From the NCBI GenBank assembly GCA_020444245.1, contig JAHLLI010000001.1, positions 238,418 to 302,417 of the forward strand: a stretch of DNA of 64,000 nucleotides, given 5' to 3'. Of this stretch, positions 1 through 8,538 are shown piece after piece. The stretch's first letter is position 1, and each line of letters opens with the position of its first letter. The notes under the pieces are model-generated. The model was given only the letters and a program-made list of their open reading frames with translations, searched no databases and was not told where the DNA came from. The translations under genes were made by a program, and so were the position numbers. The DNA is from Actinomycetales bacterium. GTDB lineage: Bacteria > Actinomycetota > Actinomycetes > Actinomycetales > Cellulomonadaceae.

Positions 1-339
1 CAGGCCGGGCACGATGTTCTCGTCGATGCGCTGGTGGACGGTCTGGATGCCGTGGCGTGCTGCCGCGAGCGGGGACTCCATCTCGACCGGGGTCCCGGCC
101 ACCCTGACCTCGCCGCCGTGCTCCGGGTAGACCCCGGACAGCACCTTGATCAGGGTGGACTTGCCGGCGCCGTTCGCGCCGAGCAGTGCGGTGACGTGCC
201 CGACCGGGAGCCCGAGCGTCACGCCCTTGAGGACCTCGTTGGCACCGAACGACATGGTGATGCCGTCGAGCTCGCACGCCAGAGGCCCGCCGGTCAGGTT
301 CACGGCCGGGGCGCCCTGGTCGCCGGTGTCGGGGGCCAC
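1..339 (-). CDS. Sugar ABC transporter ATP-binding protein (partial, runs off left edge)
   Basis: Own reverse translation: GTG start, ...LACELDGITMSFGANEVLKGVTLGLPVGHVTALLGANGAGKSTLIKVLSGVYPEHGGEV; Walker A GANGAGKST. Not in the ORF track because it is open at the edge. Confidence 0.88.
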   Translation of the reverse strand, partial: MAPDTGDQGAPAVNLTGGPLACELDGITMSFGANEVLKGVTLGLPVGHVTALLGANGAGKSTLIKVLSGVYPEHGGEVRVAGTPVEMESPLAAARHGIQTVHQRIDENIVPGL

Positions 340-413
340 CGCTGCTCCTTCCTCATGAGGGACTGTGGCGGACGGCGCGCAGGGGGTCGGCGCCGCCCGC
401 CACAGTGGCATGC

Positions 414-1526
414 TCAGAACGTGACCGACGGGATCCAGTCGGCACCGGAGACATCGGAGATGTTCAGCGCCGGCTCAGCGGCTCGCAGGTCGTCCATGTT
501 CTTGATGTTGTTCTGCCGCAGGAAGTCCTGGGTGACCAGGATCGGCGGGAAGTCCACCGTCGCACCCTTCGGCAGCTCGCCGGCCATGTGGAGGAAGAGC
601 GTCCGGGTGACCGCCGCGCCGATCGCGTTCGGGTCGGTGGCGCCGGTGGCGACCCACTGGCTGCCCTCGGCCGTCATCAGCTCGATGTCCGCCGCGGAGA
701 TGTCCGCGCCGTACACCTTGATGCCGCTCGCGATGTCCGGGTTCTGCTCGAGGGCCGACAACGTGCCCTTGGTGAACTCGTCGTAGGGCGCGTAGATCGC
801 CACCACGTCGGGGTTCGACTTCAGGGCGCTGGAGACCATCGGGGCGGTGTCCGTCGCCGTGGAGTTGGTGAACGAGCCGGTGTAGAACATCTGCTGCCAG
901 CCGTTCGTGTCGAGCGCGGCACGCCACACGACGTCGCGGCGGTCGAGCGGCGCGATGCCGGCGACGTTCACGTAGCCAACCTTCTGGTCGGTGCCGATGT
1001 CCTTGAGCATCTGGTCGAGCACCAGGCCGGCCATGTCCGCGTCGGACTGCTGGGTCTGCACGGCGTCGGGGGCGCAGGTCTGGATCTCCACGTCGTAGAT
1101 CACGACGGGGATGCCCTTCTCGATCGCGGCGTTCACGCCCGGGCACAGGGTGTCCGGGTAGCCGTGGCGCACGACGATGCCGTCCACGCCCGAGGCGATC
1201 GCCTGGTCGAGCTGGCTCGCCTGGGTCGCGTTGTCGCCCTGGGCGTCGTAGACGTCGAGCTCGACACCCAGCGCCGCGGCCTGCTGGCGCGTGCCGTTGA
1301 GGTACTGCTGGAAGTAGTCGCCCTGTCCGCTCTGCTGGACGATCGCGATGCGCACGGGCCCGTCGAACGGCGCGGGTGCGTCGGCCGTGACCTCCGTGGT
1401 CGTCCCCGAGTCCGCGCTGCTGGACGACGCGGACGTGGGGTCGGTCGTGGTGCCCTGGCTGCAGGCGGCCAGTGCGAGCAACGACGCCCCGGTGATCGCT
1501 GCCATCAGGACCTTGCTGTTCCTCAT
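414..1526 (-). CDS. Sugar ABC transporter substrate-binding lipoprotein (periplasmic-binding protein type 1, RbsB-like)
   Basis: MRNSKVLMAAITGASLLALAACSQG lipobox; GVDGIVVRHGYPDTLCPGVNAAIEKGIPVVIYD type I PBP pattern; adjacent to the ATPase. Confidence 0.88.
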   Translation of the reverse strand: MRNSKVLMAAITGASLLALAACSQGTTTDPTSASSSSADSGTTTEVTADAPAPFDGPVRIAIVQQSGQGDYFQQYLNGTRQQAAALGVELDVYDAQGDNATQASQLDQAIASGVDGIVVRHGYPDTLCPGVNAAIEKGIPVVIYDVEIQTCAPDAVQTQQSDADMAGLVLDQMLKDIGTDQKVGYVNVAGIAPLDRRDVVWRAALDTNGWQQMFYTGSFTNSTATDTAPMVSSALKSNPDVVAIYAPYDEFTKGTLSALEQNPDIASGIKVYGADISAADIELMTAEGSQWVATGATDPNAIGAAVTRTLFLHMAGELPKGATVDFPPILVTQDFLRQNNIKNMDDLRAAEPALNISDVSGADWIPSVTF

Positions 1527-1572
1527 GGTGCTCCTCTCCTCGCGCAGCGACGATGCCACGCGTGTTGGTCGG

Positions 1573-2610
1573 TCAGCCCGCGATCCGCGCGAGCAGCTCG
1601 GGATGGGGGGTGGTGGCCGGTTCGACGACGCCACGCTCGGTGACGACCGCACTGATGAGGTCGTGCGGCGTGACGTCGAAGGCCGGGTTGAACCCGGCCG
1701 CCCCGGTCGGGGCGGTCTGGCGGCCGCCGAAGGCCGTGACCTCGCCGGGGTCGCGTTCCTCGATGACGATCTCGGCACCGGTCGCGGTGCCCAGGTCGAC
1801 CGTCGAGGACGGCGCGGCGACGACGAACGGGATCCCCGCCCGCCGGCACGCCAGCGCGAGGGCGACGGACCCGACCTTGTTGGCGGTGTCGCCGTTGGCG
1901 GTGATCCGGTCGGCGCCGATGATGGCGACGTCGACCAGCCCCCGCAGGATCGTGCTGGAGGCCGCGCCGTCCACCTGGACGACGTGGTCGATCCCGTCCT
2001 TGGTCAGCTCCCAGCTGGTCAGGCGCGAGCCCTGGAGCAGCGGGCGGGTCTCGTCGGCGTAGACCATCTCGAGCGCGCCACGCTCGTGCAGCTCGTGGAT
2101 GATCCCGTAGGCGGTACCCCAGGCGGTGGTCGCGAGCGCGCCGGTGTTGCAGTGCGTGACCACGCGCACCCGCTCCTTGCCGGTCTGCGCGAGGATCCAG
2201 TCCGCGCCGAGCCGCGACAGCTCACGGTTGGCCGCGCCGTCCTCGGCGATCAGGGCCTGCGCCTCGGCCAGGACGGCCCGGGCACCCAGCGGGATCGCGG
2301 GCCGGACCCGGTTCACGCCCCACGCGAGGTTCACGGCGGTGGGGCGCGCGTCGCGGACCCGGTCGATCTGCGCCGCGAGCGTCGCGTCGTCCCAGCCCTC
2401 GGCCCCGCCCTGCAGCATCGCCACGACCACACCGAGCGCGCCCACCGCGCCGAGGGCCGGGGCGCCGCGGACGGCGAGGGTCGAGATCGCGTCGACGAGC
2501 GCGTCCACGGTCGTCACCTCGAGCATGACCTCGGCCTCGGGCAGGCGGGTCTGGTCGATCAGACGGATCATCGGCCGCGGCTCGTCGAGCCACTCCACTG
2601 CGAGGACCAC
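1573..2610 (-). CDS. mtnA: S-methyl-5-thioribose-1-phosphate isomerase-like (MtnA/DrdI family) sugar-phosphate isomerase
   Basis: IRLIDQTRLP, STLAVRGAPALGAVGALGVV, RVVTHCNTGALATTAWGTAYGII, VAIIGADRITANGDTANKVGS are MtnA family motifs. Substrate not certain. Confidence 0.87.
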   Translation of the reverse strand: MVLAVEWLDEPRPMIRLIDQTRLPEAEVMLEVTTVDALVDAISTLAVRGAPALGAVGALGVVVAMLQGGAEGWDDATLAAQIDRVRDARPTAVNLAWGVNRVRPAIPLGARAVLAEAQALIAEDGAANRELSRLGADWILAQTGKERVRVVTHCNTGALATTAWGTAYGIIHELHERGALEMVYADETRPLLQGSRLTSWELTKDGIDHVVQVDGAASSTILRGLVDVAIIGADRITANGDTANKVGSVALALACRRAGIPFVVAAPSSTVDLGTATGAEIVIEERDPGEVTAFGGRQTAPTGAAGFNPAFDVTPHDLISAVVTERGVVEPATTPHPELLARIAG

Positions 2611-2629
2611 GGGACCTCCTTCGAACTAC

Positions 2630-2642
2630 GTTGTCCGACAAC
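2630..2642. promoter_or_regulatory. Perfect palindrome GTTGTC-C-GACAAC, candidate GntR operator upstream of mtnA
   Basis: Read directly; 20 bp upstream of the mtnA start; same arms recur at 3543-3555. Confidence 0.75.
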
Positions 2643-2774
2643 TGATGGCACGTTAGGGCCGAACTGGATAGGTTGTCAATCAACCGTGACCGAACTGTCA
2701 CCTCCGGGCTCCTTCGCCTGTAGCCTGTGCCCGTGCGGGCGAGGGCCTGCCCGGACGGCCCTGAGGAGGATGGG

Positions 2775-3491
2775 ATGGCGCGCACCGGGACGCTGGTGAC
2801 GCGGGTCGCAGAGGACCTGCGCAGCCGACTCGCCGCCGGCGACCTGCCGCCCGGCTCGCGGCTGCCGACCGAGACCGAGCTGAGCGCGGAGTTCAAGGTC
2901 TCCCGGCCCACCGTGCGCGCCGCGCTGCGCGAGCTGGAGGCCCTCGGCCTGGTCCGCACCCAGCACGGCGTCGGCACCTTCGTGACCGAGCCTTCGGCCA
3001 TCCGCGCCGGTCTGGAGCGGATGGACTCGATCACCGAGTCGATCCGGGCGACCGGCCGTGAGCCCGGGATGGTCTACGCCAGCCGTGTCGTGCGGCCCGT
3101 CCTGCCTGAAGAGGCTGCTCAGATGGGGGTTCCGGGCGACACCCAGGCGCTGGAGATCCGCCGCACGATCCTCGCCGACGGCGAGGTCGTGGCCTACTCC
3201 TACGACCTGATGCCGATGGCCGTGCTGCCCGAGGGGTTCGACCCGCAGACCCTGGACGGGTCGATCTTCGGCTTCTTCCGCAGCCGGCTCGGCATCTCCC
3301 CGGACCACGGCGTGGCCGAGGTGCACGCGGTGACCTCCAACCACGTCGGCTGGGGCGCCGAGGCCGCCACCCACAACCTGTTCGTGCTGCTCGTCCAGAA
3401 GCACTACGACAAGGCCGGCGAGCTGCTGCTGTACTCGCGGACCTACTTCATCGAGGGGCGCTACTCCTTCACCATCGTGCGCCGGGGCTGA
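2775..3491 (+). CDS. GntR family transcriptional regulator (HutC/UTRA type)
   Basis: LVTRVAEDLRSRLAAGDLPPGSRLPTETELSAEFKVSRPTVRAALRELEALGLVRTQHGVGTFV GntR wHTH followed by a UTRA-like C-terminal domain. Confidence 0.92.
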   Translation: MARTGTLVTRVAEDLRSRLAAGDLPPGSRLPTETELSAEFKVSRPTVRAALRELEALGLVRTQHGVGTFVTEPSAIRAGLERMDSITESIRATGREPGMVYASRVVRPVLPEEAAQMGVPGDTQALEIRRTILADGEVVAYSYDLMPMAVLPEGFDPQTLDGSIFGFFRSRLGISPDHGVAEVHAVTSNHVGWGAEAATHNLFVLLVQKHYDKAGELLLYSRTYFIEGRYSFTIVRRG

Positions 3492-3542
3492 TCCCGCCGA
3501 TGGGCACCGTCGGGCCCTTGACGTAGGCCCAACTGCTGCTAG

Positions 3543-3555
3543 GTTGTCTGACAAC
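3543..3555. promoter_or_regulatory. Perfect palindrome GTTGTC-T-GACAAC, candidate GntR operator
   Basis: Same arms as 2630-2642; further half-site GTTGTC at 3565-3570; upstream of CDS starting 3584. Confidence 0.75.
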
Positions 3556-3583
3556 TCGTTCGATGTTGTCAGAAGGGTGCAGC

Positions 3584-5539
3584 ATGCGCCACCGTGGTGA
3601 TGACGCCACCTCACAGCTCCTGGACGCCCTGGTCGCCGCCTCACGGACGCTGGGCTCCGACCCGAGACTCGTGCTCCACGGGGGTGGCAACACCTCCGTG
3701 AAGACCCTCACGCCGGACGTCACCGGCGAGATCGAGCCGCTGCTGTGGATCAAGGGGTCCGGGCACGACCTGGCCACGATCGGCCCCGACGGCTTCACGC
3801 CGCTGCGGCTGGCGCGGCTGCGCGCCCTGCTCCCCCCGGCCGAGGTCACCGACCTCGAGCTCGCCAACGAGCTGCGGTGCGCGCGGGCCGACGCCGACGC
3901 CCCCGACCCGTCCGTCGAGACCCTCGTGCACGCCCTGGTGCCGCACACCTGCGTGCTGCACTCGCACGCCGACGCGATCCTCGCGCTCACCCACAGCCCC
4001 GACGGCCGCGGGCTGGTCGAGCGGCTCTACGGCGACCGCGTCGTCGTGGTGCCCTACGCCCAGCCCGGCCAGGAGCTCGCCGCGGCCTGCCAGGCGGCCT
4101 GGCAGGAGCAGGCCCACGCAGGGACCGAGGGCATCGTGGTCCTGGACCACGGGATCTTCGCGCTCGGCGACGACCCGGCGCAGGCGCTCGAGCGCCACAC
4201 CGCGCTGCTCGCCGTCGCCGACGCGCACCTCGCCGCCGCCCCGGCCCTGGCGGAGGTGGCGATCGAGCCCGCCGCGCCGGTCGACCCCGTGGCGGTGGCC
4301 CGCCTGCGGTCGCGGCTCTCGGAGCTCGCCGGACGGCCGATGGTCCTCACCCGCAGCGACGACGAGCAGGTCCGCAGGTTCCTCGCCCAGCCCGCGCTGG
4401 TCGACGCCACCGGCAACGGCCTCCTCACGCCGGACCACGTGCTGTGGACCAAGCGGGTGCCGCTGGTCGGCGACGACCTCGACGGGTACGCCGCCGCCTA
4501 CCGCGCCTACGTCGACGACCAGGCCGCCCGGCGGGGCGTGACCGTCACGCCGCTCGACCCCGCGCCGCGCGTCGTGCTGCACCCCGACCTCGGCCTGCTC
4601 ACCGCCGGCCGGACCGCGGCCGAGGCGCGCGCGGCCGCGGCGATCTACCGCCACACCATGGACACCATCGCGGCGGCCACCCGGCTGGGCGGGTACCGCG
4701 AGCTGTCCGCGGACCACGTCTTCGACCTGGAGTACTGGTCGTTGCAGCAGGCCAAGCTCCGCCGCTCCCGCCCCGCGGGGCCGCTGTCCGGGACGGTGGC
4801 CGTGGTCACCGGGGCGGCCTCCGGCATCGGCCGGGCAGGAGCGGCGGCCCTGCTCGACGCCGGCGCCACCGTGGTGGGCTGGGACCTGTCACCCGACGTC
4901 GCCACCACCTTCGACGGCCCGGCGTGGCTGGGCCTGCAGGTGGACGTCACCGACCCCGACGCCGTCCGGGCGGCCCTGGCCACCGGTGTGGACGCGTTCG
5001 GCGGGCTGGACATCCTCGTGGTCGCGGCCGGGATCTTCCCCGGGGCGGCGCACCTGGACCAGCTCGACCCGCGCGCCTGGCGGCGCACCATGGCGGTCAA
5101 CGTGGACTCGGTCGCCCAGCTGTACGGGGCGGCGCACCCGCTGCTCGCCCTCGCACCACGGGGCGGTCGCGTGGTCGTGATCGCCTCGAAGAACGTGCCG
5201 GCCCCGGGACCGGGCGCCGCCGCGTACTCCGCCTCCAAGGCCGCCCTGACCCAGCTCTCGCGGGTCGCCGCGCTGGAGTGGGCCGGCGACGGGATCCGGG
5301 TGAACATGCTCCACCCGGACGCGGTGTTCGACACCGGGCTGTGGACGCCGGAGCTGCTGGCCGCGCGCGCCGAGCACTACGGCATGTCGGTCGACGACTA
5401 CAAGCGCCGCAACATGCTCCACGCGGAGGTGACCAGCGCGGACGTCGGTCGGCTCGTGGTCGCGATGGCCGACGACACCTTCCGCTGCACCACCGGCGCC
5501 CAGGTGCCGATCGACGGCGGCAACGAGCGGGTGATCTGA
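3584..5539 (+). CDS. Fused class II aldolase / short-chain dehydrogenase (RhaD-like bifunctional aldolase-SDR)
   Basis: N-term LHGGGNTSVK...CVLHSHADAILALTHS class II aldolase; C-term VAVVTGAASGIGRAGAAALL, YSASKAALTQLSR SDR motifs. ATG 3584 preferred over 3563 (3563 start would overlap the GTTGTC half-site). Confidence 0.88.
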   Translation: MRHRGDDATSQLLDALVAASRTLGSDPRLVLHGGGNTSVKTLTPDVTGEIEPLLWIKGSGHDLATIGPDGFTPLRLARLRALLPPAEVTDLELANELRCARADADAPDPSVETLVHALVPHTCVLHSHADAILALTHSPDGRGLVERLYGDRVVVVPYAQPGQELAAACQAAWQEQAHAGTEGIVVLDHGIFALGDDPAQALERHTALLAVADAHLAAAPALAEVAIEPAAPVDPVAVARLRSRLSELAGRPMVLTRSDDEQVRRFLAQPALVDATGNGLLTPDHVLWTKRVPLVGDDLDGYAAAYRAYVDDQAARRGVTVTPLDPAPRVVLHPDLGLLTAGRTAAEARAAAAIYRHTMDTIAAATRLGGYRELSADHVFDLEYWSLQQAKLRRSRPAGPLSGTVAVVTGAASGIGRAGAAALLDAGATVVGWDLSPDVATTFDGPAWLGLQVDVTDPDAVRAALATGVDAFGGLDILVVAAGIFPGAAHLDQLDPRAWRRTMAVNVDSVAQLYGAAHPLLALAPRGGRVVVIASKNVPAPGPGAAAYSASKAALTQLSRVAALEWAGDGIRVNMLHPDAVFDTGLWTPELLAARAEHYGMSVDDYKRRNMLHAEVTSADVGRLVVAMADDTFRCTTGAQVPIDGGNERVI

Positions 5540-5609
5540 CCGCCCGTCCCACCGCGCCAGTCCCACTGCGCCCGTCCCCCACGCGCCCACCCACCCGACG
5601 GAGGAAACC

Positions 5610-5987
5610 GTGCACGAAGCCTCGATGGCCGCTCCCGACTACCGCAACGGCGACTGGGGGCCCGCCTACCTCATCCAGACCCCGAGCAGCGACATGGGCG
5701 TCCTGCGCCTGGGGCCCGGCGACGCGATGCCCAACCACCTGCACCGGCACTGCGACGAGTCGTTCGTGGTGCTCGAGGGCCGCGCGAGCCTGTGGGTGGA
5801 CGCCACCACGCGCCACGACATGACCCCGGACACCGTGTTCCGCTGCGTGCCCGGCGAGATGCACTACCTGGTCAACGACTCCGACGCGCCCTTCCGGTGC
5901 GTCTTCATCAAGTCCCCCGCCAGCCCCGGGGACACCGTGACCGTGCCGTGGACCCCGGGCGAGCCCGCCCCGGTCGCACCGGCCTGA
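5610..5987 (+). CDS. Cupin domain protein
   Basis: MPNHLHRHCDESFVVLEGRASLWVD...GEMHYLVNDSDAPFRCVF cupin motifs. Confidence 0.85.
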   Translation: MHEASMAAPDYRNGDWGPAYLIQTPSSDMGVLRLGPGDAMPNHLHRHCDESFVVLEGRASLWVDATTRHDMTPDTVFRCVPGEMHYLVNDSDAPFRCVFIKSPASPGDTVTVPWTPGEPAPVAPA

Positions 5988-6079
5988 GACCTCGGGCGCC
6001 GGGAACGGCCCGGCCCCGTCCACCCCGCCGGCGCAGCCGGTGACCAGCCGGCGGCGCGCCGCCACAGAAAGGACTCGAG

Positions 6080-6964
6080 ATGGCTGATCTGGACAGCACC
6101 GTCGCGGCCAAGGACTTCGGGCTCACCACCCCGCAGACCGTCCCGGCCTCGCCGGTCAAGGGCAGCGACCAGCTGGACTTCGGCATGCGGCACCGGCTCG
6201 GGCGGATCTTCTCCCCCGCCGGGCGCACCGTCATGCTGGCGTTCGACCACGGCTACTTCCAGGGCCCGACACGCGGCCTGGAGCGGGTCGACCTCAACAT
6301 CGTGCCGCTCGCGCCGTGGGCCGACGCCCTGATGGCCACCCGCGGCATCATGCGCACCGTCGTGCCCGCGGCCAGCCCCAACGCGCTCGTGCTGCGCGCC
6401 TCGGGCGGGCCGTCGATCCTCAAGGAGCTCTCCAACGAGCAGATCGCCATGGACATGGCCGACGCCGTGCGCATCGACGCCGCAGCGGTCGCCGTCCAGG
6501 TGTTCATCGGCGGGGAGAACGAGACGCAGTCGGTGCACAACATGACCCGCCTCGTCGACCAGGGCCTGGCCACCGGCATCCCGGTGGTCGGCGTGACGGC
6601 GGTCGGCCGCGAGCTCACGCGCGACGCGCGCTACCTGGGCCTGGCCACCCGGATCATCGCCGAGCTCGGCGCCCAGATCGTCAAGACGTACTACTGCGAG
6701 GAGGACTTCGCGGACGTCACGGCAGGCTGCCCGGTCCCGGTGATCATGGCCGGCGGCAAGAAGCTCCCGGTGGCCGACGCCCTGACGATGGCCTGGCGGG
6801 CCGTGGACCAGGGCGCCTCGGGCGTGGACATGGGGCGCAACATCTTCCAGCGCCAGGGCCCGACCGCGATGATCCAGGCCGTGCGTGCGGTCGTGCACGA
6901 CGGCGCCTCCCCCGCCGAGGCCACGCAGATGTACGCGGACCTGTCCGGCGGGAAGCAGGACTGA
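6080..6964 (+). CDS. Class I aldolase of the DeoC/LacD superfamily, LsrF-like
   Basis: MRHRLGRIFSPAGRTVMLAFDHGYFQGPTRGLE...KTYYCEEDFADVTAGCPVPVIMAGGKK...GASGVDMGRNIFQR resembles LsrF. Confidence 0.8.
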   Translation: MADLDSTVAAKDFGLTTPQTVPASPVKGSDQLDFGMRHRLGRIFSPAGRTVMLAFDHGYFQGPTRGLERVDLNIVPLAPWADALMATRGIMRTVVPAASPNALVLRASGGPSILKELSNEQIAMDMADAVRIDAAAVAVQVFIGGENETQSVHNMTRLVDQGLATGIPVVGVTAVGRELTRDARYLGLATRIIAELGAQIVKTYYCEEDFADVTAGCPVPVIMAGGKKLPVADALTMAWRAVDQGASGVDMGRNIFQRQGPTAMIQAVRAVVHDGASPAEATQMYADLSGGKQD

Positions 6965-7620
6965 TGAGCGCGACGACCGGGAGCACCGAGGAGCAGCTGC
7001 GCGAGCAGGTCGTCCGGATCGGCCGGGCGATGTGGGAGCGCGGCCTGGTGTCGGCCAACGACGGCAACGTGTCCGTCAAGCTGGCCGACGGGTCGGTGCT
7101 GTGCACACCCACCGGGGTCTCCAAGGGCTTCATGACCCCCGAGATGCTCCCGGTCGTCGCACTCGACGGGACGACGCTGCGCGGCGACCTGCGCCCGTCG
7201 TCCGAGGTGCTCATGCACCTGCGGGCCTACGTGGAGGACCCGGCCGTCGGCGCCGTGGTGCACGCCCACCCGCTGTACGCCACCGCTTTCGCGATCAAGG
7301 GCGAGGCGCTGACCGGCCTGATGATGCCGGAGAGCGTCGTGGCGATGCCGGAGGTGCCGCTCGCGCCCTACGCGACCCCGTCGACCCAGGAGGTGCCGGA
7401 CTCGATCGCGCCGTTCGTGCGCACCCACACCGGCTGCCTCCTGGAGCACCACGGCGCGCTGACCTGGGGACCGGACCTCATGACGGCCTACCTGGCGATG
7501 GAGCGTCTGGAGTACAGCGCGCACATGACCGCGCTGACCCGCCAGATCGACGGCGAGCGCCAGCTCAGCGCCGAGAGGGCGGCTGCGGTGCGCCGACAGT
7601 TCGGCATCGCGACCGCCTGA
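6964..7620 (+). CDS. Class II aldolase/adducin family protein (fuculose-1-phosphate aldolase / MtnB / DrdA-like)
   Basis: VSANDGNVSVKLADGSVLCTPTGVSKGFM...VVHAHPLYATAFAIKG...LLEHHGALTWG; TGATG overlap with the preceding gene. Confidence 0.87.
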   Translation: MSATTGSTEEQLREQVVRIGRAMWERGLVSANDGNVSVKLADGSVLCTPTGVSKGFMTPEMLPVVALDGTTLRGDLRPSSEVLMHLRAYVEDPAVGAVVHAHPLYATAFAIKGEALTGLMMPESVVAMPEVPLAPYATPSTQEVPDSIAPFVRTHTGCLLEHHGALTWGPDLMTAYLAMERLEYSAHMTALTRQIDGERQLSAERAAAVRRQFGIATA

Positions 7621-7683
7621 GCCGAGCGCCGCGGGCGCGCCGGCGCGGCGAGGGCGTGTTGCCGGAGCGGTGGTGTTCAGGCG

Positions 7684-8457
7684 TCATTGCCATGCGCGGA
7701 CTCGGTGGATGGTGGCGGTCTTGGGGTAGCTTCCGCCGCGCGGTCCGATCTCGAACAGGTCGATCATGAGGAACAGCGGGTAGTCAGGCGCCTGCGCGAT
7801 GCGGCGCAGGGTGTGTCCTTCGCATCCGATCACCGTCTCGCCCTCGCCCCAGATCGCGGTCCATGTGTGGGGTGAGGACGCATCGAACGGGAGGATGACC
7901 TCGGTCATGTCGGTGGTGAGGTTCGGGTCGTGATGAGCTTTGACGCCGGTGCGGGCGACGGTGGTCTTCCCGATGGCGTCGGCGTCGATCTCGAAGACGC
8001 AGATCTCACCGGACTCCGCCGGGGATCGGTGCTCGGTTCCGACGAGCCATGCCGCGACCATGCAATGGGCGTCCGGGCTCGCGGACACGGTGATATCCAC
8101 TCGACCCCGTGTGGGTGTGAACAGCAGCTGTTGCGGAATCTGCGTGCGGACCTTGAGGTCGACGCGATGGCGATGCGTTCCGAACGGAGAGCCGACTGGC
8201 CCCGAGTAGACACCTGTTTGCAGGTTCGAGACGCGTAGCGGTGCATCCTCGGGACGCCAATCAGGCTGGTCGGACTCGATCCTCAACTCCACTCCGGCAG
8301 GAACGATCCCATAGCGCGCTCGCGCTCGTTCCGGAGTCGTCCACTGCGGGAGATAGCTCGCAACCCATCGATGGGGGCTCAGTCCGTGAGTGAAGTCGTC
8401 GTCGATGTCCGGGGCACGGTTCGGCGCAACAGGAAGGTGGCTCACGGAGGCCGGCAT
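7684..8457 (-). CDS. Concanavalin-like/GH16-like beta-sandwich protein, function uncertain
   Basis: Intact ORF: PDIDDDFTHGLSPHRWVASYLPQW...HTWTAIWGEGETVIGCEGHTLRRIAQAPDYPLFLMIDLFEIGPRG resembles GH16-type folds; composition less GC-biased than neighbours. Confidence 0.6.
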   Translation of the reverse strand: MPASVSHLPVAPNRAPDIDDDFTHGLSPHRWVASYLPQWTTPERARARYGIVPAGVELRIESDQPDWRPEDAPLRVSNLQTGVYSGPVGSPFGTHRHRVDLKVRTQIPQQLLFTPTRGRVDITVSASPDAHCMVAAWLVGTEHRSPAESGEICVFEIDADAIGKTTVARTGVKAHHDPNLTTDMTEVILPFDASSPHTWTAIWGEGETVIGCEGHTLRRIAQAPDYPLFLMIDLFEIGPRGGSYPKTATIHRVRAWQ

Positions 8458-8538
8458 GAGAGATGGTCGCACGCGAGCTGAGCGAGACACGCGGTCGAGA
8501 CTCGCCCGCGAACCGCCCGAAGACGCTGGCAGCACGCT

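Noticed and set aside
3745-5823. 692-aa Arg-rich ORF overlapping the aldolase-SDR gene
   Set aside because: Alternate-frame translation with extreme R/P/G bias; real gene is in another frame.
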